Shown: piece after piece, positions 44,961 through 54,842 of the stretch
How positions within the stretch are numbered: position 1 is the first letter of the stretch
Layout: each line of letters begins with the position of its first letter
Assembly: GCA_002270565.1 (NCBI GenBank)
Contig: NQMI01000149.1
Location: forward strand, 1-64,000
Source of the DNA: Stenocarpella maydis
Taxonomy: Eukaryota; Ascomycota; Sordariomycetes; Diaporthales; Diaporthaceae
Direction of reading: 5' to 3'
DNA: 64,000 nt
The notes under the pieces: model-generated
Told to the model about the DNA's origin: nothing
Databases searched by the model: none
Seen by the model: the letters and a program-made list of their open reading frames with translations, nothing else
Program-made: the position numbers and the translations under genes

Positions 44961-47362
44961 CTTATATATTCTTATATTATGCCTAATCTTACTATAGTTG
45001 CTATAGCGTTATTTACTCTATCTACCCCAGACTGACTCCTTAGTACTACTACTAAATTTACCAGCTAGCTACTTCCCTTTTTATTGATTATTGCCTAAGA
45101 TTCCTTAATAGTAAGTGCCCTTTTAAGCTATATTTAGGTTCTTTTAGCCCTTTGGCGTTTAGTAAGTACTTTGTTGGCCTCTTAAAGTATTTGGATCTGC
45201 TTGCTTATAAGTATAATTAAGTATGCTATTACCTGTGCTCCCTTTGTTATTTGATTAATAGCCTTTATAATTAGTAAATGGGAGCTCCCCTAATAGGTGG
45301 AGATCCTACTTTTAATAAAACTTAATTGCTTGATAGTTTGTTAAGTATTAGAGGGTGTTTGAGACTCCTATTATTAGGGAGAAATAGGGATGGATAGTAC
45401 CAGAGTTTTTAGGTAGATATTAAGCTTAAAAATAATAGAATCCAAGTCCTAAAGTATAATTCTAGCTCCTCTAAATACAACTATAATGTTTTCCTTTATA
45501 AAGGTCTTATTATAAGCTGCCTTAAAAGTAATAAAAAACTTAGACTTAGTAATATAGTTGATTGAAGCTTAGATAAACTTACTGATTTCCCTGCTATATA
45601 TATGCTTTAAAAGTAAATATAATGCGATATTTAATAGCTAAAATAAATAAGAAGAATATAGCAGTATATAGATAGAAATAATCTTATTCTCCTTATAGTA
45701 TTAGTTAACCTTAGCTAATATGTAGCTCTTATAGCTATCTATAATTAATATTTAGTATATATTCTTTATTTATTATTTACTATACTTATTAAAGTGCTAA
45801 ATCTATTTTAGGCTAGTTTTATTATTTATTTATCTATTTAGAGTAGTTATAATTACCTATAAGCTAGAACAACCTAACTTTATAGTCTGGCTTATAAGAT
45901 AATAGGCGCTCTAAATGATAATAAATGATGGGATACACCAGCCTATTGCATTAATATACTTAATAGCTATTACTTATTCCTTATTACTAGGCTGAATAGA
46001 TTTAGCCTTTCTATGCTTATTAGCGTATATAACTACTAGTAATATACTAATTATGCCTATTATAAAGCTAGTCTTATTGAAGTTATAGATATTATTATTG
46101 ATGATCCTATATTTAGCTATTATATTATAAAGTAGCTTAAACTGGTTCTTAATAACCTCTAGATCTTTATAGGGGGCCCTTTGATAGTTGTAGGAATAAC
46201 TAAACTTAGCTTCCAAGCTAGGTTATATATTTATAAAGTATTAAGCCTAATACTTACCTACCAACTTAGTATTATATAACGCTGGTAAAAGGTTGGCTAT
46301 ATCCTCTATACTAGAAAGTTATAGGGGAAATCCTTAGATATCTTAATTAAGGTTATATTAGATAAGCATTTACTCTTTAATTAGGTTAAGTTTATAGGTA
46401 TTAATGTGTAATTCCTTATGACTTCATTATTATATTATCCTATATTATAGAGTTGTTTCTGATATATTAAAGATCTTAGTAGCTTAAGCTATAGATATAG
46501 GTTTCATGTTATTCTTTTTAGAGTTCTGAATAGCCTGGATTGCTAGTGTTATAAGCCAACACAAATGGCACCCCAGGGACCCATTTGGGGACTCAGGCAT
46601 CCAAAAGCGACCACCACGACACGACCCCGCAGGACCCCAGCCGCTGAGTCAGCACGGCCTAACCCAGAAGCCCAGGGTTAGGGCTGCAAGTGCTCATCCA
46701 AGATTAATGAGTAGCGATGAGTAATGGCTGCAAGTGCTCATCCAAGATCAATGAGCAACAATGAGCCAACTGAAGAGTCGGAATATATAAGAACACGGTT
46801 ATTACCACAGTAGATAGCTTTCATAGAACAGACTCTTCAGTCGTCAATCTAAGTATTCAATTCCAACATTGGATAGCCTCACAGCTAGTGATTATTGTTA
46901 GTCAACAATATTGCTCATCAACCGCCTAATAACGTATTCCGAACATAAACCCTTGATCTTTCAGGTTTAATGTACTCGGAAACCCTTTGATCATTACAGC
47001 TAGGAGTATTTTGCCCTCTTAAGATGTAGGATATATGTTATTATTATGGAATGCTAATGCGTTAAATATTTAGATAGGTGGGTTAGTGTAAGAATAATGT
47101 GAAAATTAAAGGTGTGACTTATGTTAAAAAAGAGCTATCCTATATAAACCTTAATACTTATAGGCCATCCTATACCTACTAAAACCCCTCTAAATTAATA
47201 AAGCTAATTAAAATAAAGTAATTAAGTATAGTTAATACTAATTAGTGCTAACCTTTATTAATTATTTGGCCCTAGAAAGGTGCTGGTGTTAATAGAAGTT
47301 GGTGAAAATAGCAAAAGTCCGCTACTTACTAATATTTACTATTTACTAGTAAACTACGTTAA
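44961..47362 (-). mobile_element. Fot1/pogo-family DNA transposon, RIP-decayed, copy 1
   Basis: The minus strand encodes a stop-riddled DDE transposase. Visible parts are NNIYNFNKTSFIIGIIS near 46090 (the pogo NFDETGF-type first-aspartate region, D changed to N), KHRKAKSIQPSNKE, a LIIDSYKSYI region near 45740 (second catalytic region) and a C-terminal stretch reading REISKFI, NYITKSKFF, FKAAYNKT and FRGARII (45600-45460). The order matches Fot1-like transposases. Only 80 codons remain open (45974-46216). The inverted terminal sequence is at 47100-47362. A solo LTR interrupts it at 46547. It cannot transpose on its own. Confidence 0.8.
46547..46998. mobile_element. Solo LTR with target-site duplication
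   Basis: 452 bases starting TGTTATAAGCC and ending TCATTACA (TG...CA), flanked on both sides by the five-base direct repeat GCTAG (46542-46546 and 46999-47003). It is GC-balanced while everything around it is AT-rich, so it arrived after the host element had been RIP-degraded. A TATATAAG box lies near 46785. A 37-base motif GGCTGCAAGTGCTCATCCAA is present twice (46682 and 46727). It is the remains of an LTR retrotransposon lost by recombination between its LTRs; the family is not determined. Confidence 0.88.
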
Positions 47363-49290
47363 GTATATATTAAACTACTAAAATCTTCAGTATCCCCTAA
47401 ACTATATTATTCTATAGGATAAGTAAATAATATAGCTTTAAAGAATTATATATTAACTAATATAAAATTAACCTAATTAAAAAATAAATGCTTTCTTAAT
47501 AAATTTTCAATTAAAATACCTATAGATTTCCCTTATAACTTTCTAGGATAAAAGATATAGCTAACCTCCTACTAGTATTATATAATGCTAAGCTAGTAGG
47601 TAAGTACTAAACCTAATACTTTATAGATATATGTCTTAGCCTAAAGACTAGATTTAATTATCCCTATAACTATTAAACGTCCTTTTATAAAGATCCGGAG
47701 GTTATTAGAAACTAGTTTAGGATTCTCTATAATATAATAGCTAAATATAGGATTATTAACAATAACCTCTATAAATCTAATAAGACCGGCTTTATAATAG
47801 GCATAACTATTATATTAATAATAGTTATATATATTAATAAGCATAAAGAGGCCAAATCTATCTAGCCTAGCAATAGGGAATAAGCAATACCTATTAGACA
47901 TATTAATATAATAAGCTAATATATCCTACTATTTATTATTATTTAGGGTGCCTATTACCCTATAAGTTAGGCTATAGAGTTAGGTTTTCTTAGCTCTTAG
48001 GTACTTAAGCCTATTCTAAATAAATAAATAAATAATAAAACTAGCCTAGAATAGATTTAATACTTTAATAAGTATATAAAACCTAATAGAAATATAGATT
48101 ACTAGATATTAATTATAAATAGCTATAAGAGATATATATTAGATAAGTTTAACTAATACTATCAGAAAAATAAGATTATTATTATTTATATGCTACTATA
48201 CTCTTCTTATCCAATCTAGCTACTAGATATTACATTATATTTCCCTCTTAAGCATATATATAATAGGGAAATCAATAACTTTATCTAGGCTTCCATTAAT
48301 TATATTACTAAATTTAAATTCTTTATTATATTTAAAGGAGCTTATAATAAGACTTTAATAGAGCATAATATTAAGGTTGTATTTATAAGAGCCAGAATTA
48401 TACCCAAGGACCCGAATTCTATTATTTTCAAGCTTGATATCTACCTAAAAACTCTGGTACTATCCATCCCTATTTCCCCCTAATAATAGGAGTCTCAAAC
48501 ACCCTCTAATACTTAACAAACTATTAAGTAATTAGCTTTTATTAAAAGTAGAATCTCTACCCATTAGGATAGCTCCCCTATACTAATTCTAAAGGCCATT
48601 TACTAGCTATTAAAGGGTTTATAAGTAATAGTATATAAGATTATAATTTTAAAGGATTGAATCTATATGCTTAAGAAAGCTAATATAGCATTTACTAAAT
48701 ACTAAAAGGCTAAAAGGACCTCGGTATATCTTAAAGGGGCACTTAATATTAAGAAATCCTAAATAATAATTAAAGAAAAGAAAAAGGGAAAGTAGCTAGC
48801 TAATAAAATTAATAGTAGCGCTAAGGAGGTAGTCTGTAGCAGACCAAATAAAAAATGCTATAGTAACTATAGCAAGGTTAGGTATAATACTAGAATATAT
48901 AAGAAAGAGGAAGAAGGGTCTAATGGATCAGATTCTAACTATACTATAGTAAATCTAGTCTAGTTAGCACTAATTAGTACCAATATATATATATTAATAG
49001 TCTGTAGCAAACCATAATTTTAAGGCTAAAGTTAGCACCATTTGATATAAAGTGCATTTTTCCTACCAAAAGTCAGCCTATTTAAACTAATACTATAGCC
49101 CTACTAACCCCTCTAAATTAGTAAAATCAATTAGAAATAAGCAATTAAGTATAGTTAGCACTAATTAATGCTAACTTTTATCAATTATTTAGCCCTATGG
49201 GGGTGCTAGAGTTAACAGAAGTTAGCGGAAATCGCAAAGTTATTCCACTTGATAATACGTTCCACTTAGTAATAAACCACGTTATAAGCA
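47363..49290 (+). mobile_element. Fot1/pogo-family DNA transposon, RIP-decayed, copy 2
   Basis: The plus strand carries the same transposase in the opposite orientation to copy 1. Visible parts are KDPEVIRN, IIAKYRIINNNLY, NKTGFIIGI near 47780, KHKEAKSI then a stop then PSNRE, LIINSYKRYILDKFN near 48115, and a C-terminal REINNFI, YITKFKFF, FKGAYNKT stretch to LKTLVLS (48470). There are many TAG/TAA stops. The right terminal sequence runs to 49290 (AACCACGTT read on this strand). No matching left terminus lies directly at 47363; its partner by similarity is at 44582. Together copies 1 and 2 form a large inverted repeat. Confidence 0.78.
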
Positions 49291-49336
49291 CTTTTTAGTC
49301 GGGGGGGGTGGGGGTTTAGGGGCTTTCCTCCCGTAG

Positions 49337-49384
49337 TTAGGGTTAGGGTTAATATTCAGGGTTAGCGGTAGTGGTTAGGGTTAC
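49337..49384 (+). repeat. Short telomere-like (TTAGGG) tract
   Basis: TTAGGGTTAGGGTTA followed by looser CAGGGTTAGCG and GGTTAGGGTTA within 48 bases, next to a G-rich run at 49302-49320. The fungal telomere repeat is TTAGGG. Too short and degenerate to be a chromosome end; more likely an interstitial seed or chance in G-rich terminal DNA. Confidence 0.5.
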
Positions 49385-49482
49385 AGGTATGGAAAAAAGA
49401 AAAAGGAAGTGCTTTCAAGTACTTTGAAGTATGTCTTTCAGGATTCAAAATTGAAGTCAAATTCACCTTTCCTAAAATGGAA

Positions 49483-50109
49483 GTGCAAGTCATTTCTCCG
49501 ACAGGGGGATGCAAGATTCCCCCACCCGAGTCGGAACAAAGTAAGAAAACTTACGGGAAAAGAGACGGAACTACTTATTTAAGATAGAGCAAAGGATATC
49601 CCTTGAAAAGATTTGCATGGGATGTTACAATCTCTTGTAGCATATCTAGAAGATACGGATTAATTGCATAAATGGTCCGCTAAATCAATCCCAGCCGGCA
49701 TATATTTTACGAACCTAATACATTCTTTCCCTAAGCCCACCCTGAGACTTTCTCTTAGCTCAAAGTTAGTTTCAATAATGTAACACAAACATTCCTGTGC
49801 AAGTGATTTCTCCAACAGGAGGATGCAAGATTCCCCCTACCGAGTTGGAACAAAGTAAGAAAACTCGCGGGAAAAGAGACGGAACTACTTATTTAAGATA
49901 GAGCAAAGGATATCCTTGAAAAGATTTGCATGGGATGTTACAATCCCTTATAGTATATCTAGAAGATATGGATTAATTGCATAAATAGTCCGCTAAATTA
50001 GTCCCAGCCGGCATATGTCTTATGAACCTGATATATGCTTTCCCTAAGCCCACCCTGAGACTTTCCCTTAGCTCAAAGTTAGTTTCAATAATGCAACACA
50101 AACATTCCA
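49483..50109 (+). repeat. Two tandem copies of a 314-bp unit
   Basis: Units run 49483-49796 and 49797-50109. Each starts GTGCAAGT, then ATTTCTCC, ATGCAAGATTCCCCC, AGAGACGGAACTACTTATT and ends AATAATGYAACACAAACATT. They differ at about 15-20 positions, largely transitions. A third start (GTGCAG) follows at 50110 but is not continued. The first 60 bases also occur inverted at 44036-44095. Non-coding. Confidence 0.8.
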
Positions 50110-50444
50110 GTGCAGCGCCTCAAGCCCCAGCCCAGTGGGACCTGTTCTGGAGCGATCCCCGCTAGTTGTTTTAACTCTATGCACTGGAAACTTTTGGCTT
50201 TGTGGCAATTCATTCATTTTGCCCCATAGACTCTACCTATTAATGTAAATTCACTTCCGCTATACCAGTATTGTTCAATTCTCTGCCTACCCTCTAGATA
50301 GCAACACCCTGCCCCCTTAGTCGCGTTAATACTTCACCGCTTTTTCAAGCGGTCAAGAGATAGCCACATCATCCGTAGAGCTGGTGTCACCTACCACGTT
50401 CGGGATCAAAAACCTCAGTTCCCAATCTGAGACCATGGCCTATT
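50110..50444. promoter_or_regulatory. Promoter region of the TropB-like monooxygenase
   Basis: About 335 bases of balanced composition between the tandem repeat and the monooxygenase start. If the gene is expressed, its upstream control region is now only this piece plus repeat DNA, because the transposon nest begins just beyond. Confidence 0.4.
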
Positions 50445-52036
50445 ATGTCCCTTGTATGTACAATGAACAGAAACACCAAGACGATGGGCCACCAATACGA
50501 GGACGCAGACCAAAGCCTAGAGATAGCCGTGGTCGGCGGCGGCATTATCGGGCTGGCCGTCACATGTGGTCTCCTGCACCGAGGAATTCGAGTCAAACTG
50601 TACGAGCAGGCCCAGGCATTCGGGGAGGTCGGCGCAGGGATCGCCTTCACCGCCTGTGCGCAGAGGTGCATGGAGCTGTTGGACCCGGCAATTCTTCAGG
50701 CCTTCTGGGACGCCGGCGCTGTCCCTCTGTCCAGCGCAGCGGGTTCTGGTGATCCTAATGATTTCCTCCGCTGGTTAGATGGCTACAACAGACATGAAGA
50801 CCATGAGCCCCACTGGCAGAAGCGTCTATATGAAGTAAGCGCAGGTGTCAAGGGCTTTGTGGCGGTGCGGCGTGACGAGTTCGCCAATAACCTGATCAAG
50901 TTGCTTCCTGACCATGCGTTCGAGCTTCAGAAGCGTCTGGTTGATATTTTGGATCATAAAAATGGGCACAAGAAGAGGTTGACATTTTCCGACGGTACTT
51001 CGGCCATAGCCGATGCAGGTGAGCTCATGAGAACTTTGCGACATATTTTTTGGGGGGGGCTACATGCTGCATAGAACTTGCACTGATACACGGCCGTATC
51101 CTCCTCCAAAAACAGTAATAGGCTGCGATGGGATCAAATCAAAGGTCCGAGAGCTCATGCTTGGCAAAGACAATCCAGCGTCTTATCCCACTTACACTCA
51201 TGTAGTCGCATATCGAACTGGTAAGCTTAGGAAGTCCCCTAATTTCAGCTGAGAATTGCCTACACCAGGTACTGAATAACGAATGAACATCAGTCATACC
51301 AATGGAAACGGCAATTAAAATCCTCGGGGAGCTTAAGGCCAAGACATTCAACAACCACGTTGGCCCCGGTGCTAATCTCCTACACTATGCTGTTTCCAAT
51401 CAGACACTGGTCAACATCACTGCGTTTGTGGCAGATCCGAATGAGTGGCCAGACAATCAAAAGCTCACAGCTGATGGCGGATCGAGAAAAGACCTCGAGA
51501 AGGTCTTTGCCAACTACAACCCTACCATAGTTGATCTCGTCAGTGTTCTGCCCGAGAAGATCGGGAAGTGGGCCATCTTCGACCTCGGCGAGTATCCCGT
51601 ACCAGCTTTCAATAAAGGCCAGATCGTCCTCGCAGGCGACGCTGCCCATGCCTCAGCGCCCCAGCACGGCGCTGGCGCAGGGATAGGGATGGAGGACGCC
51701 CTCTGCCTCGTGACATTGATAGATCGAGTGCGGCAAGCCTTGTGCGAAAGGAACTCCAGGGGACTGGTTACAACACAAATTGCACTTGAGAAAGCATTTG
51801 AGGCTTTCGATGCTGTCAGGCGCACGCGCTGCCAGTGGTTTGTGAACAGCAGCCGCCGCATCACGGAGCTGCACCAGCAGGAAGATTGGGGAGCGCCTGG
51901 GAAGCTGCTTAAGGCCGAGACGTGTTTCGAAGAGATTAAAGACCGCACTCATAAAATCTGGTTCTTTGACTATCATGGAATGCTCGAGGAAGCGATTTCT
52001 CGTTTCAAAAGTGCAATCAGCAGCGGAAGGGGCTGA
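50445..52036 (+). CDS. FAD monooxygenase resembling TropB/SorbC/AzaH
   Basis: Three exons, 50445-51018, 51116-51220 and 51294-52036, join in phase to 473 residues. An alternative start is the ATG at 50484. Motifs: GGGIIG near residue 31, an RRDEF segment (RRDQF-type), GCDG after the first splice, and [16 protein letters not shown] near residue 341. The C-terminal part carries [22 protein letters not shown] and [11 protein letters not shown], which I recognise as hallmarks of fungal enzymes that hydroxylate and dearomatise polyketide benzaldehydes (TropB, SorbC, AzaH group). The likely substrate is the aldehyde released by the NR-PKS at 54.8 kb. It converges with the MFS transporter. No damage is seen. 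The subgroup call is by eye and should be tested by phylogeny. Confidence 0.85.
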
Positions 52037-52347
52037 CGGATGGGACGGATTGTGCTGTTTCCGAAATCAAGTCAGCAACATATAGGGGTAATTGCAAGTT
52101 GACACCTGAGATATCGCACATGAAATTGGATGTTACTTTGGACCATTTGTCCAACATTTGGTAGTATCCTTTCAGGAAATAGACAGTTGAGAGGTTCCGC
52201 ACTAGAATTGGATACTTGACAATCTCGGAGAGATGTACAGGTTCAGGGAACATTATATCGTGCGATTTCTCACTTTCATATTATCTTATCGCTGGAATAG
52301 ATGCTCCTGAGCCTGAAGTCCGTATAATTCCTGACGCAGAAGTGGTC
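52037..52347. terminator. Convergent 3' flank
   Basis: About 310 bases between the stop codons of the monooxygenase (plus) and the transporter (minus). It must hold both 3' ends. No gene is seen. Confidence 0.4.
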
Positions 52348-53966
52348 CTACACCACCACCGCCACTCTGAAGCCAACCCTGTTTGTCCTAATGATTGTGT
52401 ACAGAAGCGAGCCAAGAAATAGAGAGGTACCGCAGTATATCCACAGTTTAGTCCAGGCAATGGGATCACTTGTCCCAAGGATACCGCCGGCCCCGGGCCC
52501 GCAGGCTAGAAGACCCAGAGAAACGATGCCGAAGCAAGTTCCTGTCCGAGTCCCAATCATCCCCTTATTCTTGGTCAACAGGGCTATGCAAACAGGTGGA
52601 ATGGCAATTATTATGCCACTCAAAAAGCCTGTGATCACAGCAATGGCGACAGTCGCCGCCTTTGTCTGTCAAGTGTTAGTTACCACGTACAAAGCCTAAC
52701 CTATTGCGTTCTTGAGTGGTCCTGGAAATGGAATGTGGGTATCTGTAAAAGAAGAATACTACGAACTCGGACGACAATCATGCACAATATAACGGTGCCA
52801 TTGATTGCAGGCACCGGCGAAATGATGTTGAACACCCCGATCTTGTCGGAAAGATAATTGGGCAGTACTGCGCCGTGGTCAATCAACAAACGCCACATGT
52901 ATGTAACCTTGGAACCGGGGACCGGAGCCCAGCAAGGTCCCAGCAAGGGCAAGACACAGGGACGACTGGACGGGAGTGACTTACTTCGACCGATGAATGA
53001 CGAAGCATTGTAAATTGCCACCAATGCGATGGATGCGTTGGTATCAAAAATGTCAAAATATTCAGCAAAGTAGGCGATATAAAACTGTAAAGAGACGACT
53101 CCCATCATAGCCAGGAGCATCGCGAAAACGAGGGCCATGAATGGCCAATCGCTGAAGGCGGTTAGATCGAAGGGCCTCCTAGGCTTTGCGGGCTTGAAGC
53201 GCATCCTGACGATACTTGTGGCAAGACTCAAAGTCACCACAGAGACCAAGGCCATGGATCGTACAGCCCAAGCAAACCCTACGTGATACAGGAGCCTAGA
53301 GAGCATCAAGGGGAATATGACCCCGCCCAATGAAGCACCGGCATTCGCAATACCGACGGCGAGGCCAAGCCGTGTCTTAAAATATGTAGGCAAGATTGAC
53401 AGGGTGGGTACGAAGAGACAACCTTCCCCAAGACCGGCACAGATTCCCTGGGCCAGCAGGACCTGCCAGTAAGCGGAGCAGAAGCTGAGCGCAACATGGC
53501 CGCCAACAATGAGAAATGATCCCGTACCTAACAGCATGCGTACATAGCCTCTGTCGTAAAGCGGGCCGGTAACAATACCACAGAACATGATGAAGAAGGC
53601 CTGGGCAGAGCCTATCCAAGATATCTCCGACGAGGTGGCCTTGAATAGGACACCAGACTCGTAATAGGACTGGAAGACGCCATACGTGTTGACGATTCCC
53701 CAGCTATTCAAAAAGAGCATGAAGGCAGCAAGGATATGGAGCCAAGCGACAAGGCCTCCATCGGGCGGCGGCGCGGGCCCGGTTTCTGATGTAACTCCGT
53801 CTGTCTGCGTGTCTGCCGGCCCTGCTCGACGGGCCCTCCGGTTGTCAGTTGCGACCTCGACCAGAGCAGGCGGGTTTGAATAGTTTGCTAACGCAACTCT
53901 ATTACCTTCACAGACCACTGGTACAATTTCTGGACTATCTTGAGACTTTCCACCGTCGGTCGCCAT
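52348..53966 (-). CDS. MFS monocarboxylate-type transporter
   Basis: Minus strand. The start at 53966 (MATDGGKSQ) is preferred over an upstream in-frame ATG at 54170. Exon 1 (52985-53966) has a long polar N-terminus, then PPPDGGLVAWL, the PDGG mark of SLC16-like fungal transporters. It continues through helices including LGEGCLFVPTLSILPTYF, GLAVGIANAGASLGGVIFP and FAMLLAMMGVVSLQFYIAYF. An intron (52868-52984, GTAAGT to CGCAG) leads to ILPNYLSDKIGVFN. The C-terminal helices (TKAATVAIAVITGFLSG, GLLACGPGAGGILG) lie at 52348-52665, but I could not find a clean splice or phase between about 52790 and 52665. That is either a small unrecognised intron or a frameshift. Probable exporter or uptake permease of the NR-PKS cluster; it shares a divergent promoter with the PKS. 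Confidence 0.8.
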
Positions 53967-54842
53967 ATTTCGCAAGAAGCCACAAATAGATAATCGAGAG
54001 AGGTTTAGTGTCGGCCAAGTCCTTTCAGCCCGTAAGCTCTTCTGAGAAGGCACATCAACCGTCTTCATCAAATTCACCCCTAAGAGATGGTTTGCAAAAC
54101 ATTGGGCAGGAAGAGGTGTGCTTGCGTCTCTTAAACCGGGCGCCTCTGCATTTGTCAAGTATGCAGGCACCCCTACCCTTTCATTAGATCTACCCTATCC
54201 ATCACAGAAAGTGAGGGTGGAGTGATATAGACTTCGACCTTACTCAGAAACAGCAATAAACATCATGGAATGCTACTCTGTAAGCCCCAAAAACCAATGA
54301 CGTGATCTGTCGTTTGGGTTTTACCTCGGTAGTTTCGGTCATTTTCAGTTCTTATCTGACCGACTGTCCTGCTTGCAGAGTGGCGCTTGGTCTGATTTGA
54401 CATTTAAGCTTTTTGAAATATATAGGTGTCGATGGTTGGTACCCTTGTATATGAAGTCTGGTGGGGACAAGAACTTCAAGTTTGCATTAATATGTGTTGC
54501 TTCGCGGGTTCTTTCGGTAAATATACCCTTATTCGTATCTTCACCTGTATAGCAGCTCGAACAAGGTTCAACTTTTTAACTTTAGCTCTACATGCTGTTA
54601 ATTGAATATCTAGGTAACCAGCAAAGCATACATAGTCATTTTAAGAGTCTACAGTTTGGTGTATGAATGCCTACATAACTAATATGTAATTCTACCGCCA
54701 AGAATCTTGTGACGCAAAAAGTCCCGCGGCATCGGTCACGACTGTGTTTGGGCTGTTGATATTTAAGCTTTGCAGCCGTCCTTTTATGATCCCAAGTGGG
54801 ACAGCATAACAGTAAGCTCTGGCAAGCAACTTAAGCACAATC
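53967..54842. promoter_or_regulatory. Divergent promoter, transporter and NR-PKS
   Basis: 876 bases between two divergent cluster genes. At 54327-54338 there is CGG-N6-CGG (CGGTAGTTTCGG), a spacing used by some Zn2Cys6 dimers as a direct repeat. Single CGG triplets also occur elsewhere, so the motif may be chance. A bidirectional control region for transporter and PKS is typical of fungal clusters. Confidence 0.4.

Noticed and set aside
49337..49384. Chromosome end (telomere)
   Set aside because: Only a few repeats, and genes and unique sequence continue for 14 kb beyond it.
49483..50109. CRISPR-like array
   Set aside because: Only two long adjacent units with no spacer pattern, in a eukaryotic genome.
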